Source: an uncultured Eubacteriales bacterium
Lineage (GTDB): Bacteria > Bacillota > Clostridia > Lachnospirales > Lachnospiraceae
NCBI GenBank assembly: GCA_900321145.1
Contig: ONVB01000130.1
Coordinates: 1-8,563, forward strand
Direction: 5' to 3'
DNA: 8,563 nucleotides
Below the pieces are notes generated by a model that searched no databases, was not told the origin of the DNA, and saw only the letters and a list, made by a program, of their open reading frames with translations. Position 1 is the first letter of the stretch; every line of letters starts with the position of its first letter. The position numbers and the translations under genes were made by a program. Shown here piece by piece: positions 1 to 4,258 of the stretch.

Positions 1-729
1 GCACTTGTATTCATGGCTGCAGAGGATATGATAGTCAACGGCCTTAACGGCGGAAAGGTCAATATCATCAACAACAGCTACGATCCGAAGGTTGCCGAAA
101 AGCATCTCATAAAGACCTACGCCGAGATCCAGGTTCCCGCAAAGTACAAGAAGGCTGAGGTTAAGGAGGGCGGAAAGCTCTTCGGAAAGTCTTCATCACC
201 TGCAATGGATGCAGACTTAAAGAAGCTTCTCATGGATACCAAGATAGAAGAGATGCTCTTAAAGTCTGAGTGGCTGTGGCATCAGTTTGAGGACAAGGGT
301 GCAAACCAGCAGACTCCCGAGGAGGCTACCTACAGCGTGGTATGTCTCGCAAAGGTTGTCGAGAAGCTCTTAGACAAGAAGGGCATGGGCGGAGCTCCGA
401 AGGCGGATTCCGCACCGAACAAGAAGGTTATCATTACCAAGACCGGTAAGGTTATAGAGCTTTCGGATGAGGGACAGCAGAGCATGCCGAGCGGCAGCGG
501 CTCAACCCTTACACCGAACGTTATAGAGAACCTGAACAACATCGTGGTTGCATTGAAGGATAAGTCTGAGGACAACGTAGCATATGTAAAGGCTTATGTG
601 AATGACTGGCTTGATACCATAGTCGATGCAAGATTTGATAAGTTCACCATGCTTCAGCTCTTTGAGGCTGAGGAGCTCAGAAGCAAGACTCTTCAGGTTA
701 TCAAGAAGCTCAGAGCAGATTTACTGTAA
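1..729 (+). CDS. C-terminal part of an unrecognised soluble protein (5' truncated)
   Basis: I do not recognise this protein. The frame is open from base 1 (A-L-V-F precedes the first Met at 13), and the 12 bases before that Met hold no Shine-Dalgarno, so the visible 242 codons are probably the 3' end of a longer gene. The product is rich in Lys, Glu and Asp and predicted mainly helical, with no membrane segment or signal peptide, so it is likely cytoplasmic. Counting from the Met at 13, a helical block (about 60-120, containing SEWLWHQFEDKG) is followed by a Lys/Ala/Pro/Gly linker (about 123-136), a short strand-like piece (KKVIITKTGKVIEL), a Ser/Gly linker (SMPSGSGS) and a final helical block (about 165-238) ending in IKKLRADLL. 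The two linkers suggest separate small domains. The stop TAA at 727-729 is followed by a strong terminator, so this is the last gene of its transcript. Coding status is well supported; function is unknown. Confidence 0.75.
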   Translation, partial: ALVFMAAEDMIVNGLNGGKVNIINNSYDPKVAEKHLIKTYAEIQVPAKYKKAEVKEGGKLFGKSSSPAMDADLKKLLMDTKIEEMLLKSEWLWHQFEDKGANQQTPEEATYSVVCLAKVVEKLLDKKGMGGAPKADSAPNKKVIITKTGKVIELSDEGQQSMPSGSGSTLTPNVIENLNNIVVALKDKSEDNVAYVKAYVNDWLDTIVDARFDKFTMLQLFEAEELRSKTLQVIKKLRADLL

Positions 730-755
730 GACACAAAAAAACCTTTACTATATAG

Positions 756-784
756 GGAGGTATCGAAAGATACCTCCTTTTCTT
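756..784 (+). terminator. Rho-independent terminator of the first gene
   Basis: A perfect 9-bp stem (GGAGGTATC at 756-764 with GATACCTCC at 769-777) is closed by a GAAA tetraloop and followed by TTTTCTT. It lies 26 nt after the stop of the first gene and ends that transcript. It separates the gene from the long inverted repeat and uvrC. Confidence 0.9.
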
Positions 785-822
785 CGCACTATGGTGTGAG
801 TGTTGATGGATCTTTGAGTGAC

Positions 823-1046
823 GCACCCGGGCCATACGACAGTGCACAGAAAAAAGCGACCAATTTGCTAAATCAGGACGTTCCTACGCATGCAATTCGC
901 ACGAAATCGAGAACTCGCTTCGCACGATAAAGCATGTGCTACGCTCAAACACACGATTTCTGAGCGAATTGCTTATGCTCCGTCACTGCTGATTTGACGC
1001 AAATTGCGCTAATCATTTCTGTTGCACTGTGTATGGCCTCGGGTGC
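823..1046. repeat. 224-bp long imperfect inverted repeat (MITE-like or structured element)
   Basis: Two arms of roughly 90-95 bp are inverted copies of each other around a centre near 931-940. Matching blocks, outside to inside: 823-829 with 1040-1046 (GCACCCG), 830-837 with 1031-1038 (GGCCATAC), 839-846 with 1023-1030 (ACAGTGCA), 847-852 with 1016-1021 (CAGAAA), 855-858 with 1007-1010, 861-868 with 999-1006 (CAATTTGC), 870-876 with 989-995 (AAATCAG), 877-880 with 981-984, 888-891 with 975-978, 892-900 with 964-972 (GCAATTCGC), 903-909 with 954-960 (GAAATCG), and 922-925 with 936-939. Blocks are separated only by short bulges and mismatches. A competing small hairpin, 942-947 with 961-966 (CGCTCA/TGAGCG), lies in the right arm. 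No ORF of note, no clear target-site duplication and no convincing promoter were seen inside. It fills most of the gap between the first gene's terminator and uvrC. Whether it is a non-autonomous mobile element or a transcribed RNA structure cannot be told from one copy. Confidence 0.85.
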
Positions 1047-1058
1047 TGGTTAAGACTA

Positions 1059-1089
1059 AGTGTCATCCTGAGCGAAGCGAAGGATCTTA
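1059..1089 (+). repeat. Short hairpin repeat (TGTCATCCTGAG type), copy 1
   Basis: The element starts AGTGTCATCCTGAG and ends GAAGGATCTTA. Its stem is ATCCT (1065-1069) with AGGAT (1081-1085), then GA opposite GA (1070-1071 and 1079-1080), then GC with GC around a GAA loop (1072-1078). The opposed GA steps can form a tandem sheared G-A pair. A second copy at 2952-2987 has the same flanks, same order and same orientation. It resembles a motif I know from intergenic DNA of many unrelated bacteria, often mistranslated as VILSEAKDL. Here it ends 2 nt before the uvrC start codon. Confidence 0.85.
1079..1084 (+). promoter_or_regulatory. uvrC ribosome-binding site inside the hairpin repeat
   Basis: GAAGGA lies 7 nt before the ATG at 1092, a normal Shine-Dalgarno spacing. 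It forms the 3' arm of the hairpin repeat, with AGGA paired to TCCT when the hairpin folds. It is the only good ribosome-binding site near the N-terminus and fixes the start at 1092, because the upstream ATG at 1029 has none. Confidence 0.7.
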
Positions 1090-1091
1090 TT

Positions 1092-2915
1092 ATGATAGAG
1101 AATTTCGATATAGAAGAAGAATTGAATAAGCTCCCGAAGCATCCCGGGATATACATAATGCACGATAAGCATGATGATATCCTCTACGTAGGGAAGGCGG
1201 TAAATCTGCACAACCGCGTGAGGCAGTACTTCAGAGCTGGGCACGGACATGGGGGCTCGCTGAAGATCGCGAGGATGGTTGAGCAGATTGCATACTTTGA
1301 ATACATAGTGACTTCATCGGAAATGGAAGCGCTGGTCTTAGAGTGCAACCTGATCAAGGAACACAGACCGAAATACAACACAATGCTCAGGGATGACAAG
1401 GGTTATCCGTATATAAGGGTTACGGTTGATGAGGAGTATCCGAGGGTGCTTTACAGTCACAGGCTCGGTCATGACAAGGCAAAGTATTTCGGGCCATATA
1501 CAAGCGCAAAGGCGGTTCATGACACCATCGACTTAGTGAACAAGCTGTATAACTTAAGAACCTGCAGTAAAAAGCTCCCGAAGGAGATAGGAAAGACAAG
1601 GCCGTGCATGTTTTATCAGATAGGGCAGTGCTCGGCGCCGTGTGCGGCTCTTATCAGCAGGGAGGACTACAGAAAGTCTGTAGATGACGCGATAGCTTTT
1701 CTTGGCGGTGATCAAAAGGATGCGGTGAAGATGCTCAAGGCCCGTATGCAGGCTTATGCGGATGCGCTTGAGTTTGAGAAGGCGGCTCAGACAAGGGACC
1801 TGCTTGAAAGCGTGGCGCACATTGCAGACAGGCAGCAGATGAGCAAGTCGTCCGGAGATGACAGGGATGTGATCGCATTTGCGGCAAACGAGAGAGACAT
1901 AGTTATCACCGTATTTTTCGTGCGTGATGGAAAGCTTATCGGCAGGGAAAATCATCATATGAACGCAGAGCTTTACTCGGGTGAGGAGGACGTGCTCGCG
2001 GAATTTATAAAGCAGTTTTATATGGAACTTACAGAAACGCCGGGGGAGATACTTGTCAGTGCGGAGCCTTCGGACAGGGAGCTTATAGAGAGCTTCCTGT
2101 CTGAAAGGCAAGCCAGGAAGGTGGTCATAGCGGTCCCGCAGCGCGGGGATAAAAAGAGGCTGCTTGAGCTTGCGAAGGAGAACGCTGCCCTGGTACTCGC
2201 GCAGGACATGGAGAGGATAATCCGCAAGGAAAAGAGAACTATCGGCGCGGTAAACGATATCGCAGACCTCATAGGTATCAAAAGCGCCGCGCGCATGGAG
2301 GCATTTGACATATCGCATATTTCGGGTACGCTTTCCGTGGCTTCCATGGTAGTCTTTGAGAACGGAGAACCGAAGAAGACTGCCTACAGAAAGTTCAGGC
2401 TGAAAGCCTCCATCGGAAATGATGATTACACCTCTATGAAGGAAGTGCTCTCAAGACGTTTCACGGATGAGCGCATGCAGGTATACCCTGATGTGATCAT
2501 GATGGACGGCGGACGCGGACAGGTGAACATAGCGACCATGGTGCTCGATTCGCTCGGGCTTGACATACCTGTATGCGGTATGGTAAAAGATGACAATCAC
2601 CACACAAGAGGGCTTTATTATAACAACAAAGAGGTCGAGTTTCCCAAGAACAGCGAGGCTTTGCTGATGGTCACTGCACTGCAGGATGAGGCGCACAGGT
2701 TTGCTATCGAGTACCACAGGCAGCTCAGATCATCGGGGCAGGTGCACTCGATACTCGATGAGATACCCGGAGTCGGACCGTCGAGGAGGAAGGCGCTGTT
2801 AAAGCACTTCGAGAGTATAGAGCGGATCAAAGAAGCTACGGTCGTGGAGCTTAGCAAGGTGCCCGGCATACCGGAGAATGTGGCTAAGATAATTTATGAG
2901 TTTTTTCATAGGTGA
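1092..2915 (+). CDS. uvrC: UvrABC excinuclease subunit C
   Basis: UvrC is the dual-incision nuclease of nucleotide excision repair, recruited by the UvrB-DNA complex and cutting on both sides of a lesion. The 607-residue product is the usual length. An N-terminal GIY-YIG nuclease is visible (GIY at 19-21, YVGKA at 32-36, R42, SEMEALVLE at 76-84). C158, C172, C180 and C184 match the four conserved cysteines that bind an iron-sulfur cluster in characterised UvrC. A UVR motif (about 208-243, LEFEKAAQTRD) is the UvrB contact. The C-terminal RNase H-like nuclease keeps the DDH triad as D406 (FDISHISG), D472 (MMDGG) and H535 (DEAHRFA). Tandem helix-hairpin-helix motifs fill 554-607 (IPGVGPSRRKALL, VPGIPENVAK). 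An in-frame ATG at 1029 would add 21 residues that only translate the hairpin repeat, so I chose 1092. The gene appears intact. I see no clear promoter just upstream; the next gene follows after 90 bp. Confidence 0.97.
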   Translation: MIENFDIEEELNKLPKHPGIYIMHDKHDDILYVGKAVNLHNRVRQYFRAGHGHGGSLKIARMVEQIAYFEYIVTSSEMEALVLECNLIKEHRPKYNTMLRDDKGYPYIRVTVDEEYPRVLYSHRLGHDKAKYFGPYTSAKAVHDTIDLVNKLYNLRTCSKKLPKEIGKTRPCMFYQIGQCSAPCAALISREDYRKSVDDAIAFLGGDQKDAVKMLKARMQAYADALEFEKAAQTRDLLESVAHIADRQQMSKSSGDDRDVIAFAANERDIVITVFFVRDGKLIGRENHHMNAELYSGEEDVLAEFIKQFYMELTETPGEILVSAEPSDRELIESFLSERQARKVVIAVPQRGDKKRLLELAKENAALVLAQDMERIIRKEKRTIGAVNDIADLIGIKSAARMEAFDISHISGTLSVASMVVFENGEPKKTAYRKFRLKASIGNDDYTSMKEVLSRRFTDERMQVYPDVIMMDGGRGQVNIATMVLDSLGLDIPVCGMVKDDNHHTRGLYYNNKEVEFPKNSEALLMVTALQDEAHRFAIEYHRQLRSSGQVHSILDEIPGVGPSRRKALLKHFESIERIKEATVVELSKVPGIPENVAKIIYEFFHR

Positions 2916-2951
2916 CGCACGACCGGCTTAGGTATGAACTACGCTGTGACC

Positions 2952-2987
2952 AGTGTCATTCTGAGGGCGAAAGCCCGAAGAATCTTA
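2952..2987 (+). repeat. Short hairpin repeat (TGTCATTCTGAG type), copy 2
   Basis: Same architecture as the copy at 1059-1089: ATTCT (2958-2962) with AGAAT (2979-2983), GA opposite GA (2963-2964 and 2977-2978), and GGGC (2965-2968) with GCCC (2973-2976) around a GAAA tetraloop. Flanks AGTGTC and CTTA are identical in both copies. Relative to copy 1 the third stem pair is T-A instead of C-G, and the inner stem is two pairs longer. It lies in the 90-bp gap between uvrC and the YqeG-family gene, 18 nt before the ATG. Here the Shine-Dalgarno is a separate AGAGGA just downstream (2993-2998). Confidence 0.85.
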
Positions 2988-3005
2988 ATAATAGAGGATC
3001 GGTAA

Positions 3006-3539
3006 ATGAGACGATTTTATCCCAGAGAGTATTATACATCTGCATATGTTATCGATTTTGGCAAGTACTATGCCATGGGATACAGGGCTGTGCTTTTTGA
3101 CCTCGACAATACCCTGGTAGAGCACGATGCACCTGCAAACGATGAAGCAAGGGCGTTGCTTCATTCGCTGCTTGATATGGGATTTTCCATCGGGTTTATA
3201 TCCAACAATAAGGAGGAACGAGTCAAGTCCTTCAGGGAGGATGTGGTCGAAGGCCATCCGGAGTATGAGGACAGGGTTATATATACATATAAGGCCGGTA
3301 AACCGCTTGCAAAGGGGTACAGAAGTGCCATGGAGAAGCTTGGGACCGGTGAGATGAACACGATGTTTGTCGGAGATCAGATATTTACGGATATATGGGG
3401 AGCGAACAACGCGGGAGTAAGGAGCGTGCTCGTGAAGCCGATAGCAAAGCATGAGGAGATACAGATAGTCTTAAAGAGGATACCGGAGAAGCTGATACTT
3501 CGCATGTATCTTAAAAAGCATAAGCTCAGGGGAGAGTAG
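3006..3539 (+). CDS. yqeG: YqeG-family HAD IIIA-type phosphatase
   Basis: The 177-residue product is a compact cap-less HAD-superfamily phosphatase of the YqeG type, cytoplasmic, with no membrane segment. HAD motifs are complete: motif I DLDNTL with nucleophile D32 and acid D34, motif II S66 in GFISNN, motif III K99 in AGKP, and motif IV D124 and D129 in VGDQIFTD. The stretch before motif I (FYPREYY...VIDFGKYYAMGYRAVLF) matches the family's usual N-terminus, which supports the start at 3006 over the internal Met at 3075. AGAGGA at 2993-2998 gives a 7-nt spacing to the ATG. The substrate of YqeG proteins is not firmly known, although relatives act on phosphorylated small molecules such as phosphatidylglycerol phosphate. 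It may be co-transcribed with uvrC, since I see no terminator in the 90-bp gap, only the hairpin repeat. It ends at a terminator shared with rpsT. Confidence 0.92.
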   Translation: MRRFYPREYYTSAYVIDFGKYYAMGYRAVLFDLDNTLVEHDAPANDEARALLHSLLDMGFSIGFISNNKEERVKSFREDVVEGHPEYEDRVIYTYKAGKPLAKGYRSAMEKLGTGEMNTMFVGDQIFTDIWGANNAGVRSVLVKPIAKHEEIQIVLKRIPEKLILRMYLKKHKLRGE

Positions 3540-3549
3540 CGGTATGCAC

Positions 3550-3582
3550 AAAAAAACACCGGCGCAAAGCCGGTGTTTTTTT
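3550..3582. terminator. Bidirectional terminator between the YqeG-family gene and rpsT
   Basis: Seven A (3550-3556), the stem CACCGGC (3557-3563) with GCCGGTG (3569-3575), a GCAAA loop, then seven T (3576-3582). The structure is symmetric, so it gives a GC stem plus U-tract on either strand. It starts 10 nt after the plus-strand stop and ends 7 nt past the rpsT stop, so one element terminates both convergent genes. Confidence 0.95.
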
Positions 3583-3589
3583 ACAGTTA

Positions 3590-3850
3590 TTACATCTTGT
3601 TTACTGCAAGACTTAATCTTGAAATCTTTCTTGAAGCGTTGTTCTTATGATAGATACCCTTGGAAGCTGCCTTGTTGATCTCTGAAGCTGCAACCTTTAA
3701 TGCTGCTTGAGCTGCATCCTTGTTTCCTGACTCTATAGCAGCCTCAACCTTCTTGATCATGGTCTTTACCTTGGACTTGATAGCCTTGTTTCTTAAGGTC
3801 TTAGTCTCGATCACGAGAATTCTCTTCTTTGCGGATTTGATGTTAGCCAA
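3590..3850 (-). CDS. rpsT: 30S ribosomal protein S20
   Basis: S20 binds 16S rRNA early in assembly of the small subunit. The 86-residue, very basic product has the family's usual length and shape: N-terminal MANIKSAKKRI, a central three-helix-bundle sequence (KSKVKTMIKKVEAAI, AAQAALKVAASEINKAASKGI) and the conserved YHKNNASRKISRLS near the C-terminus. The start codon is TTG (plus-strand CAA at 3848-3850). No ATG is available because an in-frame TAA lies three codons upstream (taa tct aag TTG), and the SD GGAGGT is spaced 8 nt from the TTG. A UUG start is also found in E. coli rpsT, where it is tied to autogenous translational control; whether that holds here is inference. The gene is monocistronic as far as seen, converging with the YqeG-family gene over a shared terminator and divergent from the sensor kinase. 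Confidence 0.97.
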   Translation of the reverse strand: MANIKSAKKRILVIETKTLRNKAIKSKVKTMIKKVEAAIESGNKDAAQAALKVAASEINKAASKGIYHKNNASRKISRLSLAVNKM

Positions 3851-3858
3851 CTTAGATT

Positions 3859-3864
3859 ACCTCC
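3859..3864 (-). promoter_or_regulatory. rpsT ribosome-binding site fixing a TTG start
   Basis: On the minus strand GGAGGT lies 8 nt before the TTG at 3850. The strong SD and the in-frame stop just upstream together make TTG the start. Confidence 0.85.
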
Positions 3865-3887
3865 ATACTTAATGATCAGTCTAAAAG

Positions 3888-3915
3888 CTTTTACTATATA
3901 AGCACCATTGGTCAA
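3888..3915 (-). promoter_or_regulatory. Candidate rpsT promoter
   Basis: On the minus strand, TTGACC (3915-3910) is a 5/6 match to the -35 box. After a 16-nt spacer it is followed by TAAAAG (3893-3888), a 4/6 match to the -10 box. A TATAGT (3898-3893) is a better -10 by sequence but only 11 nt from TTGACC. The -10 area overlaps a perfect 12-bp palindrome at 3882-3893. The expected transcript has a leader of about 30 nt. Confidence 0.4.
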
Positions 3916-4072
3916 GACACGACAGCGCCATGTACTCAGCCGCGGGGAAACCCCGATACAAGGCACCGGACCGGTGATTATCAGCATTACCGTGCTATCA
4001 CGCACAGAGCATAGAATATCAAAAAGAAGCATCCGTGTCAAGAGTAAAAATAACAATAGTTGCTATGCTATC
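3916..4072. other. Divergent intergenic region with dyad sequences
   Basis: No gene is supported here; the small ORFs crossing it have no ribosome-binding site. It lies upstream of both the rpsT and kinase promoters, so neither transcript should include it. It holds three dyads: CGGGG-AAA-CCCCG (3943-3955); CACCGG-A-CCGGTG (3964-3976), perfect around one central base; and GTGAT (3974-3978) with ATCAC (3997-4001), which encloses AGCA (3983-3986) and TGCT (3993-3996). These may be regulator-binding sites; no known operator was recognised. Confidence 0.4.
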
Positions 4073-4101
4073 TTGAAAAACTGTACAAGTGCATATATAA
4101 T
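4073..4101 (+). promoter_or_regulatory. Sigma-A type promoter of the sensor kinase
   Basis: TTGAAA (4073-4078, 5/6), a 17-nt spacer and a perfect TATAAT (4096-4101). Transcription should start near 4108, about 150 nt before the kinase ATG. This is the best promoter in the window. Confidence 0.8.
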
Positions 4102-4107
4102 GATGTC

Positions 4108-4258
4108 GGGGGCAGAAGGTGTTTTGCCTCAGGCTCAAGATACAGCATGGTGAACATGTTATCCGTAAGGATATGCAGGATAAATGCTCCGGCATATGAT
4201 CTGTCAAAGGGGCGGCGTGCTCCCGAGGATACCGCAGGGGCTTAGGAAAGGGTTCATT
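4108..4258 (+). other. Long 5' leader of the sensor kinase mRNA
   Basis: About 150 nt lie between the predicted transcription start and the kinase ATG. Visible small hairpins are CATG/CATG with a GTGAA loop (4146-4158), TATCC-GTAA-GGATA with a GNRA-type loop (4160-4173), ATGC-TCCG-GCAT with a UNCG-type loop (4184-4195), and GCGG/CCGC (4212-4235). The kinase SD (GAAAGGG, 4246-4252) follows. I could not match it to a riboswitch class I know, including c-di-GMP-I. A 32-codon reading frame (4147-4245) crosses it but lacks a convincing ribosome-binding site. Confidence 0.4.

Noticed and set aside
744..754. 11-mer TTTACTATATA shared with 3890-3900
   Set aside because: AT-rich and short. One copy lies by the rpsT promoter on the minus strand, but the other has no -35 partner or gene in that direction, so it is probably coincidence.
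994..999. TTGACG as a uvrC promoter -35 box
   Set aside because: No -10-like hexamer occurs 16-18 nt downstream.
1554..2318. Long minus-strand reading frame (254 codons) inside uvrC
   Set aside because: It lies wholly antisense to a complete, motif-rich uvrC. Its translation has no domain features, and the frame is open only as a shadow of uvrC codon use.
4147..4245. Possible 32-codon leader peptide before the kinase
   Set aside because: It ends 13 nt before the kinase ATG, which is suggestive, but has no convincing ribosome-binding site and no coding bias or run of regulatory codons.
4184..4258. Upstream kinase start at 4184
   Set aside because: The SD-like AGGA is only 3 nt from the ATG, and the extra 25 residues are basic and unlike a sensor N-terminus. 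ATG 4259 has a good SD and begins directly with a membrane segment.
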